Source: Bacteroidaceae bacterium (GTDB lineage Bacteria > Bacteroidota > Bacteroidia > Bacteroidales > Bacteroidaceae). Taken from it: a DNA stretch of 6,002 nucleotides. The stretch covers positions 1-6,002 of the forward strand of contig JAFYWE010000197.1 of NCBI GenBank assembly GCA_017558165.1. Direction: 5' to 3'. Of this stretch, positions 1-5,793 are shown piece after piece (the first letter of the stretch is position 1; every line of letters starts with the position of its first letter). Both the position numbers and the translations under genes were made by a program. Under the pieces are notes generated by a model that had not been told where the DNA came from, made no database searches, and saw only the letters and a program-made list of their open reading frames with translations.

Positions 1-1
1 C

Positions 2-472
2 CCATGGCTTTCGGCCATACGTTCGATATTCAATCTTGACCCTAATCTCAAGATCGTGTGTACCGGTTCTCCGTTTACTGCGGCAGAACATAAGCTTTTT
101 GCAAAATGGGGTATTGCCGACAGGCTTGTGCATATTGCGGCCAACGACGCCCAGATGGCATCACTCTACCGCCATGCGCTATGTTTTGTATTCCCGTCGC
201 ATTACGAGGGCTTCGGTATTCCAATACTCGAGGCTTTCTCTAACGGCTGTCCTGTGTGTCTGAGCAATGCCAGCAGCTTCCCCGAGGTGGCAGGCGATGC
301 GGCAATGTTCTTCAACCCCAACGATGCACAGTCAATGCTCGATACCCTCAAGGAGACTCTTGTCAGTGCCACTTTGCGTGACGAGTTGCGCGCCAAGGGA
401 CTTGAACGTGGCCGTGAGTTCTCGATAGAGCGTATGGTTGCGCAGACATGCGACGTCTATCGTAAACTATAA
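2..472 (+). CDS. Glycosyltransferase family 4 (GT-B fold), C-terminal part, 5' end outside the window
   Basis: The reading frame is open from base 2 to the TAA at 470-472 and gives the last 156 residues of a longer protein. The internal GTG at 56 is not the start, because the frame runs on to the window edge with protein-like sequence. What is visible is the nucleotide-sugar-binding C-terminal Rossmann domain. It has a beta-strand ending in CTGSP, then HIAANDAQMASLYRHA, then FPSHYEGFGIPILEAF. The last segment contains the E-x7-E motif (codons at 206 and 230) that binds the donor in retaining GT4 enzymes, followed by GCPVCLSNASSFPEVAGDAA. Families with this layout move a sugar from a nucleotide donor to a lipid-linked or glycan acceptor at the cytosolic face of the membrane. 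The YfhO-like gene starts 45 bases downstream on the same strand, so the two may be co-transcribed. Donor and acceptor cannot be predicted. The family call is firm. Confidence 0.93.
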   Translation, partial: PWLSAIRSIFNLDPNLKIVCTGSPFTAAEHKLFAKWGIADRLVHIAANDAQMASLYRHALCFVFPSHYEGFGIPILEAFSNGCPVCLSNASSFPEVAGDAAMFFNPNDAQSMLDTLKETLVSATLRDELRAKGLERGREFSIERMVAQTCDVYRKL

Positions 473-517
473 TACGTTACGTAAATACGCATAAAAAGAA
501 ACAATAGAAAAAGTAAT

Positions 518-3079
518 ATGATTGACAAACTGAAAATCAATTGGAAGGCTCTGTTGCCACACGCTGTTGCCGTGCTTGTGTTCCTTGCATTGACACTCGT
601 ATACTTCAGTCCGGTGCTTCAGGGCAAGGATATCATGCAGGACGATGCCATCGGCTCAATGGGCTGGGGCAGGGATGCCAAGGAGTACCATGAGGAGAGC
701 GGCGAGTACTCCTACTGGTCAAACGCCATGTTCTCGGGAATGCCCTGTAACTACACCTATCCACCGCAGCCTGCAAATGTGTTCAATCCTGCGGCCGATG
801 TGCTTACACTGAGGGTGTTCGGAGCATCGCGCCGTCACATAGGCTGTATATTCGCCACGTTCATAGGCTGTTACATACTGTTGCTTGCACTCGGTTGCAA
901 GTCTTGGCTCAGTATCGCCGGTTCCATAGTGTATACACTGGGTTCATACAACTTCATCATCATTGGTGCCGGACACATGAACAAAAGCCTTGTGATAGCG
1001 ACCATGGCACCGCTTATAGGCGGTATTGTGTTGTGCTACAGGCGCAAGTTGCTTGTCGGAGCGCTCGTGACGCTTGTGTTCGCCGGCCTTAACCTGTTGT
1101 GGAGCCACCAGCAGATGAGCTATTACACCCTCATCGTTGCGGTTATAATGGCTGTAGTATATCTTATTTACGCATACAGGGAGAAGTGGATGGACTACTA
1201 CTGGAAGGCTACCGGAGTGCTTGCCGTGGTTGCGGCTCTCTCAGTGGCACCTGCAGTGGGTATCCTGTTGCCTACGGCCGACTATGCCAAGGACTCCATG
1301 CGTGGCGGTTCGGAGCTTGCGGTGGCCGATGACAACCAGTCGGCAGGCCTTGAGGTCGATTACGCATTCATGTGGAGCTACGGCAAGATGGAGACACTTA
1401 CCTTGCTTGTACCCAATATCTACGGTGCGGCGTCTGCATATAAGGTAGAGAAGAACAGCGATTACTACAAGGCATATTATCCCTATGCCGAGTATGCTGT
1501 CACAATGAATTACGTCGAGGCCATACAGAGCGCCAACCCTAATGTGAGCGAGAATGAGGTGATTGACTACATCACCCGCAACCAGGGCCGTATAAGAAAG
1601 GAGGCTGCCGAGATGGCTGTCAATGCTCCTACATATTGGGGCTCACAGGCACAGTTCGGAACATCGGGTCCTGTGTATGCGGGCGCAATTGTATGCTTCC
1701 TGTTTGTGCTTGCGCTGTTTGTGGTACGCGGTGCCGAGAAATGGTGGCTCTTTGCCGCTACACTCTTCTCGCTTGTGCTTGCATGGGGTAGCAACATGCC
1801 TGCCATAAACAACTTCCTTTTCGAGTATATGCCGTTGTACAACAAGTTCCGTGCTCCGTCACAGGCGCTTGTGATAACAACCCTTACAATGTCAACACTT
1901 GCGATACTGGCCGTGAAGAGATTCATGGAGATGCTCTCGGCCGGTGGACAGGAGAAAGAGTCGGCATTGCGCTCGCTCTATTACTCCTTTGGTGTTGTAG
2001 GTGGCCTTACATTGATTCTTGCACTTTTCGGTGGCTCAATGTTCGATTTCACGGCTGTTACCGACGGCCAGTTTGCCGAGACACCAGAGCTCTATAATGC
2101 CCTTATTGCCGAGCGCAAGTCAATGCTTGCCGGCGATGCGTGGCGTTCGTTCGCTCTTGTGGCCGCAACTGCCGCGCTATGCTATGCGCTGGCCTTTGTG
2201 AAGAGCCTCAAGGCCAATATGTTCGTTGCGCTGCTTGCGGTACTGTTCCTTGTGGATATGTGGCCAGTGTGCAAGCGCTTCGTAAACGACAGCCATTTTA
2301 TGGAGAAGAAGAAGACTACCGAGGTTCAGGCTACCGAGGCCGACAAGTTCATTCACTCCATTGAGGGCGACAACCACTACAGGGTGCTCGACTATACCCG
2401 TGGCAGTGTCTTCAACCAGTCGTTCACATCTTGCCATCACAACTCGGTGGGCGGTTACAGCCCTGCAAAGCTCTCGCGTTATCAGGACCTCATTGAGCAC
2501 CAGATAGCCAATGGCAACAAGAAGGTGCTTGACATGCTCAATACAAAATACTTCATCCAGGGAACAACTGCCGGTGAGGTAGTATTCAACAGGGAGGCCT
2601 TCGGTCACTGCTGGCTGGTTGACAGGGTAGTGTGGGTCAACAACGCAGGTGAGGAGATGAGCGCGCTCGACAATGTGAGCAAGGAGGTTGCCTTTGTCGA
2701 CAAGTGCTGGATGGACAAGGTGCCCGATGCCCAGCAGTACAACAACGGCACACAGGGCTCTATAGCTCTTGTAGAGTACCGCAACCCGGGAAACATCATC
2801 TACCACAGCAGTTGCGAGGCACCCAAGATGGCGCTTTTCTCCGAGGTCTACTACAAGACCTGGAAGGCATATATCGACGGCGAGGAGGTGACACCGGTAC
2901 GCGCTAATTACGTGCTGCGCGCATTGCCTATCCCCGCGGGTGAGCATACAATTGAATTCAAGTGTGTCGATGAACTTATGCAGACAAGCCACCGTTGGTC
3001 ATTGTACATGTCAATACTCGTGGGTGCTGTAATTGTGCTCATCATTGGTGCCATTGTATATAAAAAGGTAAAGAAGTAA
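518..3079 (+). CDS. YfhO-family polytopic membrane protein (putative GT-C-type glycosyltransferase)
   Basis: This 853-aa protein has about 14 hydrophobic segments, by eye near residues 13-34, 109-126, 130-150, 157-174, 179-196, 202-220, 232-251, 385-403, 409-424, 448-465, 489-505, 544-561, 567-582 and 829-848. Family hallmarks are an acidic first external loop (QDD at 41-43, then WSNAMFSGMP at 67-76), KFRAPSQALV at 444-452, and a long soluble region (about 583-828) that ends in a W-K-A-Y-I-D-G-E-E segment and PAGEHTIEF. A second soluble insert spans about 252-384. In Firmicutes, YfhO proteins are implicated in glycosylating lipoteichoic acid outside the membrane with a lipid-linked sugar. An equivalent role on a Bacteroidota surface glycan is my inference. 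The start is the ATG after an A-rich leader with no Shine-Dalgarno, and a hydrophobic segment follows at once. The stop shares one base with the next gene's ATG. Family membership is confident; substrate and activity are not. Confidence 0.88.
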   Translation: MIDKLKINWKALLPHAVAVLVFLALTLVYFSPVLQGKDIMQDDAIGSMGWGRDAKEYHEESGEYSYWSNAMFSGMPCNYTYPPQPANVFNPAADVLTLRVFGASRRHIGCIFATFIGCYILLLALGCKSWLSIAGSIVYTLGSYNFIIIGAGHMNKSLVIATMAPLIGGIVLCYRRKLLVGALVTLVFAGLNLLWSHQQMSYYTLIVAVIMAVVYLIYAYREKWMDYYWKATGVLAVVAALSVAPAVGILLPTADYAKDSMRGGSELAVADDNQSAGLEVDYAFMWSYGKMETLTLLVPNIYGAASAYKVEKNSDYYKAYYPYAEYAVTMNYVEAIQSANPNVSENEVIDYITRNQGRIRKEAAEMAVNAPTYWGSQAQFGTSGPVYAGAIVCFLFVLALFVVRGAEKWWLFAATLFSLVLAWGSNMPAINNFLFEYMPLYNKFRAPSQALVITTLTMSTLAILAVKRFMEMLSAGGQEKESALRSLYYSFGVVGGLTLILALFGGSMFDFTAVTDGQFAETPELYNALIAERKSMLAGDAWRSFALVAATAALCYALAFVKSLKANMFVALLAVLFLVDMWPVCKRFVNDSHFMEKKKTTEVQATEADKFIHSIEGDNHYRVLDYTRGSVFNQSFTSCHHNSVGGYSPAKLSRYQDLIEHQIANGNKKVLDMLNTKYFIQGTTAGEVVFNREAFGHCWLVDRVVWVNNAGEEMSALDNVSKEVAFVDKCWMDKVPDAQQYNNGTQGSIALVEYRNPGNIIYHSSCEAPKMALFSEVYYKTWKAYIDGEEVTPVRANYVLRALPIPAGEHTIEFKCVDELMQTSHRWSLYMSILVGAVIVLIIGAIVYKKVKK

Positions 3080-3822
3080 TGTCATTGGAACCCAGGTTTT
3101 CCATAATAACAATAACGTACAATGCGGCGTCGGTAATAGAACCGACGTTGCAGAGCGTGCTTGCGCAGACGTATACCAACTATGAGTATCTGCTCATTGA
3201 CGGAGGTTCTACCGATGGCACCGTGGATATTGCCAAGGCCAGCGGCATCGATTTCGCGCACGTTGTGAGCGAGCCCGACAAGGGGCTTTATGATGCAATG
3301 AACAAGGGCATAAGGCTTGCGAAGGGTGATTACCTCTGCTTTCTCAATGCCGGTGACGCGTTCTATTCCCCCGATACCCTGCAGCGTATTGCCGATGCGG
3401 CCATGGCGTGCGACTCGTTGCCCCATGTGCTCTACGGCGAGACTGCCGAGGTGGACGATGCGCGCAACTTCGTGCGTATGCGACGCCTGAAGGCGCCCGA
3501 TGACCTCAACTGGCGTAGTTTCAGGGATGGAATGCTCGTGTGTCATCAGGCCTTCTATGCAAGGCGTGACATCGCGCCGTTGTACGATCTGCGTTACCGC
3601 CTCTCGGCCGATGTCGATTGGTGCATAAAGGTGATGAAAAGCTCTACAAGGCTTGTTAAAGTTGATGCAGTTGTTGTGAATTATCTGCAAAATGGATTAT
3701 CTTTGAAACATCATCGTGCATCGCTCATCGAGCGTTTCAGGATCATGAGCAGGCACTACGGGTTCTTGCCCACCATCGCAAGGCACCTGTGGTTCGTGTT
3801 GCGCGCGGTGATAAGGAGGTGA
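3079..3822 (+). CDS. Glycosyltransferase family 2 (GT-A fold, WcaE-like)
   Basis: The 247-aa protein opens directly with the GT2 nucleotide-binding strand FSIITITYNA (7-16). It continues with QSVLAQTYTNYEYLLIDGGS (25-44), where D41 is the usual uridine-contacting Asp, then SEPDKGLYDAMNKGI (64-78), and FLNAGD (88-93), which sits where the metal-binding DXD motif belongs. CHQAFY (155-160) and SADVDWCIKV (176-185) fit the acceptor side and the likely catalytic-base region. This arrangement matches the WcaE-like group of polysaccharide-assembly GT2 enzymes. There is no signal peptide and no clear transmembrane pair at the C terminus, unlike lipid-phosphate-sugar synthases such as CsbB or GtrB. 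The end (about 227-245) is hydrophobic and basic and may touch the membrane. The start is well fixed: its ATG overlaps the preceding stop (TAATG) and the next in-frame ATG is at residue 74, beyond the DGGS motif. Sugar specificity is unknown. Confidence 0.93.
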   Translation: MSLEPRFSIITITYNAASVIEPTLQSVLAQTYTNYEYLLIDGGSTDGTVDIAKASGIDFAHVVSEPDKGLYDAMNKGIRLAKGDYLCFLNAGDAFYSPDTLQRIADAAMACDSLPHVLYGETAEVDDARNFVRMRRLKAPDDLNWRSFRDGMLVCHQAFYARRDIAPLYDLRYRLSADVDWCIKVMKSSTRLVKVDAVVVNYLQNGLSLKHHRASLIERFRIMSRHYGFLPTIARHLWFVLRAVIRR

Positions 3823-3875
3823 CTCGACTATCAAGGGTAATAATAAAGACATTTGATAGACAATAACCGTATACA

Positions 3876-3914
3876 ACTCCCTCCCCCTGCGGGTACTCCC
3901 TCTTGAAGAGGGAG
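3876..3914. repeat. CT-rich direct repeat with hairpin
   Basis: ACTCCCTC occurs twice (3876-3883 and 3895-3902). The second copy forms one arm of a near-perfect inverted repeat, CTCCCTCTTGAAGAGGGAG (3896-3914), with nine complementary bases per side around a central G; as RNA it would be a 7-bp stem with a TTGAA loop. Similar short GA/CT hairpins occur between genes in many Bacteroidota. It is followed by ACTTAAG rather than a T run, so it is not a canonical terminator. It could mark mRNA 3' ends or be a mobile repeat; the sequence does not decide. Confidence 0.6.
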
Positions 3915-3921
3915 ACTTAAG

Positions 3922-3937
3922 AACTTAAATTTAAGTT
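3922..3937. repeat. Perfect 16-bp AT-rich palindrome
   Basis: AACTTAAATTTAAGTT is its own reverse complement over all 16 bases. Its core TTAAATTTAA recurs in the palindrome at 4043-4060. It could be a DNA-binding site or an edge of a composite repeat. No function can be assigned. Confidence 0.6.
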
Positions 3938-3962
3938 TAAAGGTAGAATGCAAAAACTTAGT

Positions 3963-3985
3963 GCTCCTCTTTGGGAAAGAGGAGC
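3963..3985. repeat. Perfect GA/CT-rich hairpin, 10-bp stem
   Basis: GCTCCTCTTT (3963-3972) and AAAGAGGAGC (3976-3985) are exact reverse complements around a GGG loop. The arms resemble those of the hairpin at 3896-3914, differing by a C in the CTCC(C)TCTT part, so the two look like diverged members of one repeat family. No T run follows. Read as protein, this class of repeat gives spurious peptides such as APLWERG. Confidence 0.65.
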
Positions 3986-3989
3986 TGGA

Positions 3990-4005
3990 TTGCAACTTGT
4001 TGCAA
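3990..4005. repeat. Short TTGCAAC / GTTGCAA dyad
   Basis: TTGCAAC (3990-3996) and GTTGCAA (3999-4005) are reverse complements separated by two T bases. The dyad begins four bases after the 3963-3985 hairpin and may be part of the same repeat unit. It is short and could be chance. Confidence 0.35.
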
Positions 4006-4042
4006 GACTGAGGAGTTCGGATTATAAAAGTGTGTTTAGAAG

Positions 4043-4060
4043 TTGTTTAAATTTAAACAA
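4043..4060. repeat. Perfect 18-bp AT-rich palindrome
   Basis: TTGTTTAAATTTAAACAA is identical to its reverse complement over 18 bases. It shares the 10-base core TTAAATTTAA with the palindrome at 3922-3937, about 105 bases upstream, and the two bracket the GA/CT hairpin. It could be a paired operator or the ends of a composite repeat. Confidence 0.6.
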
Positions 4061-4087
4061 TAATATAGGTGTTGACCCAAAAGTAGT

Positions 4088-4202
4088 TTGTCATACAGAG
4101 CGTAGCGAACTAACGGTCGACGCCCGAAGGGACTAAAGTCAAGTATCTCTATCCAGGGCGCTTTAGAGATCCTTCCTGCACTTTGTTCCGTCAGGATGAC
4201 AA
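4088..4202. repeat. REP-like intergenic palindromic unit with imperfect inverted ends
   Basis: The unit starts TTGTCAT (4088-4094) and ends ATGACAA (4196-4202), exact reverse complements. Read inward from each end, 10 of the first 12 bases agree. The left arm carries the GTCATnCnGAGCG-type sequence that recurs between genes in many Bacteroidota and whose translation gives CHTERSE-like peptides. An inner hairpin pairs ATCTCTA (4145-4151) with TAGAGAT (4164-4170), and smaller stems are CCC-GAA-GGG and GACT-AA-AGTC. It lies 37 bases before the peptidase start. Such units are thought to be spread by single-strand transposases acting in trans, or to shape mRNA ends. No transposase gene is present here. 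Confidence 0.65.
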
Positions 4203-4216
4203 GAAATATACCGTAG
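4182..4216 (+). promoter_or_regulatory. Weak candidate promoter for the peptidase gene
   Basis: TTTG at 4182-4185, inside the right arm of the REP-like unit, is followed after 23 bases by TACCGTAG (4209-4216), which matches the Bacteroidota -7 consensus TAnnTTTG at only some positions. The spacer is longer than the usual 19-21 bases. I list it because the peptidase must be transcribed from somewhere and nothing better is visible; read-through from upstream is an equal option. Confidence 0.18.
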
Positions 4217-4239
4217 AATAAACAATAAAACTTATAGCT

Positions 4240-5631
4240 ATGTTTTCAAAAGAGACTTATATCGCACGCCGTAAGGCGCTGAAAGAGAGAATGGGCAGTG
4301 GCTTGTTGCTTTTTCTTGGCAACAACCTCACAGGTATGAACTATGCCGACAACTCATATCATTTCCGTCAGGACTCTACATTCCTGTACTTCTTCGCATC
4401 GGATTATGAGGGTCTTGCGGCAGTAATCGACGTCGATAACGACAAGGAGATCATCTTCGGTAACGAGCTCACCATCGACGACATCGTATGGACAGGCGTG
4501 CAGCCTACCATCAAGGAGAAGAGCGAGCGCGTGGGCATTGAGGAAATCCGTCCTATGTCCGACTTTGCCACATATGTAAAGGATGCCCAGTCAAAGGGTC
4601 AGGAGATACATTTCCTTCCACCTTACCGTGGTGAGCATCAGGTGTGGTTGCAGGAGCTGTTGGGTATCAACCCTGCCGAGCAGGCTGCAAAGGCATCGGT
4701 AAAGTTCATCAAGGCAGTAGTGGCACAGCGTAACTACAAGAGCGCCGAGGAGATTGCCCAGATTGAGGAGGCTGTTAACGTGTCTGTTGACATGCACTGT
4801 GCAGCAATGCGCGCGGTACGTCCTGGTACAACCGAGGCTGAGATTGTTGCCGTTGTGCAGGCCGAGGCTCAGAAGCATAACTTCGGTCTCTCATTCCCAA
4901 TCATTGCTACAATCAACGGACAGACACTCCATAACCACGCATACGGTACAGCACCGTTGAAGGACGGCCAGATGCTGTTGCTTGACAGCGGTTGCGAGAA
5001 CGCCATGCACTATGCCGGTGACCTCACCACAACAATGCCAGTGGGTACACACTTTACCGAGCAGCAGCGCACGGTGTGCAACATCCTGCGTCGCGCACAC
5101 CTTACAGCTACCGACAACCTGCGTCCCGGCATAGAGTACCGCGAGGTACACAAGCTCGTGCTTACCGAGATTGCAAAGGGTATGATTGATCTTGGCCTCA
5201 TGAAGGGTGACCCTGTTGAGGCTACAATGGCCGGTGCTACCTGTATGTTCATGCCTCACGGTCTTGGCCACATGATGGGTCTTGATGTACACGATATGGA
5301 GAACCTGGGCGAGGTTAACGTCGGCTACGAGGATGGCCGCACAAAGAGCCCGCTGTTCGGCTGGAAGTCATTGCGTCTTGCCAAGGCTCTTGAGCCAGGC
5401 TTCGTGTTCACTGTAGAGCCCGGTATCTACTTCATTCCTGACCTCATTGACAAATGGCGTGCCGAGAAGCAGTTCACCGACTTCATCTGCTACGACAAGC
5501 TCGATGCATGGAAGACATTCGGCGGTATGCGTGGCGAGGAGGATTGGCTTGTACACGAGAGCGGTGCACGCCGCCTTGGCAAGTACAAACCTATGTCTCC
5601 CGAGGAGATTGAGGCAGAGCGCAACAAGTAA
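4240..5631 (+). CDS. pepP: M24B-family Xaa-Pro peptidase (aminopeptidase P / prolidase type)
   Basis: This 463-aa cytosolic enzyme (no signal peptide) should cleave the bond before proline in peptides, aiding peptide recycling. Residues 1 to about 155 form the aminopeptidase P N-terminal domain (FLGNN, SYHFRQDSTFLYFFA). The pita-bread catalytic domain follows. The dinuclear metal ligands are all present: D249 (LLDSG), D261 (YAGDLT), H344 (HGLGHMMGLDVHD), E393 (TVEPGIYF) and E433 (MRGEEDWLV). H231 and H351 match the usual active-site histidines. The spacing E393-E433 and the segment KSLRLAKALEPG, with R379 where human prolidase has Arg398, look more like prolidase than E. coli PepP, so a dipeptidase is possible. 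One extra residue lies between the two Asp ligands compared with those enzymes. The ATG follows an A-rich leader typical of the phylum. The gene stands alone between a repeat spacer and a terminator. The family is certain; amino- versus dipeptidase is open. Confidence 0.95.
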   Translation: MFSKETYIARRKALKERMGSGLLLFLGNNLTGMNYADNSYHFRQDSTFLYFFASDYEGLAAVIDVDNDKEIIFGNELTIDDIVWTGVQPTIKEKSERVGIEEIRPMSDFATYVKDAQSKGQEIHFLPPYRGEHQVWLQELLGINPAEQAAKASVKFIKAVVAQRNYKSAEEIAQIEEAVNVSVDMHCAAMRAVRPGTTEAEIVAVVQAEAQKHNFGLSFPIIATINGQTLHNHAYGTAPLKDGQMLLLDSGCENAMHYAGDLTTTMPVGTHFTEQQRTVCNILRRAHLTATDNLRPGIEYREVHKLVLTEIAKGMIDLGLMKGDPVEATMAGATCMFMPHGLGHMMGLDVHDMENLGEVNVGYEDGRTKSPLFGWKSLRLAKALEPGFVFTVEPGIYFIPDLIDKWRAEKQFTDFICYDKLDAWKTFGGMRGEEDWLVHESGARRLGKYKPMSPEEIEAERNK

Positions 5632-5637
5632 TTATGG

Positions 5638-5665
5638 GAGCCGGCAACTAGCCGGCTCTTTTTTT
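5638..5665 (+). terminator. Intrinsic terminator of the peptidase gene
   Basis: GAGCCGGC (5638-5645) and GCCGGCTC (5651-5658) form a perfect, GC-rich 8-bp stem around the loop AACTA, followed at once by seven T bases (5659-5665). It begins six bases after the peptidase stop. The opposite strand has no T run after the stem, so it should act only on rightward transcription. It isolates the exported-protein gene downstream from read-through. Confidence 0.93.
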
Positions 5666-5760
5666 ACGCTCTTTCATGGGTTAACTTCTGCATTCAGCCC
5701 TTTGTACAAGGCTATTGTGTCTTCAAATAGCCCATGTAAACCAATTTGTAAACATCGATA
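5666..5760. other. Intergenic stretch with overlapping hairpins
   Basis: No gene is recognisable. The clearest structure is GGCTATT (5710-5716) pairing with AATAGCC (5726-5732) over a nine-base loop. AGCC at 5696-5699 could instead pair with GGCT at 5710-5713, enclosing the TTGTACAA palindrome, so the two stems compete. No T run follows. The stretch is upstream of the candidate promoter at 5761-5793, so any role would be at DNA level or in an unseen small RNA. Confidence 0.35.
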
Positions 5761-5793
5761 TTTAGGTAAGTACGTTGAATTTAGATAATTTTG
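5761..5793 (+). promoter_or_regulatory. Candidate Bacteroidota-type promoter for the exported-protein gene
   Basis: TAATTTTG (5786-5793) matches the -7 consensus TAnnTTTG exactly. TTTA at 5761-5764 lies 21 bases upstream, in the place of the -33 TTTG element with one mismatch. Transcription would begin near 5798-5800 and give a leader of about 130 bases before the ATG at 5929. The placement between a strong terminator and a new gene supports it. The region is AT-rich, so a chance match is possible. Confidence 0.5.

Larger units (their letters stand above)
3823..4239. other. Repeat-dense intergenic spacer without a credible gene
   Basis: These 417 bases separate the glycosyltransferase group from the peptidase gene. 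No recognisable protein is encoded on either strand. The only forward open frame (3948-4136) is made of repeat sequence. In order the spacer holds a CT-rich direct repeat and hairpin, an AT-rich palindrome, a second GA/CT-rich hairpin, a small TTGCAA dyad, another AT-rich palindrome, and a long REP-like unit. None of the hairpins is followed by a T run, so I see no intrinsic terminator for the upstream genes here. Confidence 0.75.

Noticed and set aside
2177..2992. Reverse-strand 271-codon open frame inside the YfhO-like gene
   Set aside because: It lies wholly antisense to a clear family member, has no recognisable motifs, and its openness follows from the G/C-biased third positions of the real gene.
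3082..3690. Reverse-strand 202-codon open frame inside the GT2 gene
   Set aside because: It is antisense to a gene with all GT2 motifs, and the translation shows no domain signature.
3896..3985. Intrinsic terminator for the glycosyltransferase group
   Set aside because: Both hairpins lack a following T run, so a canonical intrinsic terminator is not supported.
3948..4136. Forward 62-codon open frame in the intergenic spacer
   Set aside because: It is built from the GA/CT hairpin (APLWERG), the AT palindrome and the left arm of the REP-like unit (CHTERSE). These are well-known false peptides from repeats, and there is no supporting context.
3876..4202. CRISPR array or tandem-repeat array
   Set aside because: The repeats are of different kinds, inverted rather than regularly spaced direct copies, and there are no uniform spacers or cas genes.
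5447..5788. Forward 113-codon open frame overlapping the peptidase end
   Set aside because: It is out of frame with the peptidase over half its length and continues through the intrinsic terminator hairpin, so it is not a plausible gene.
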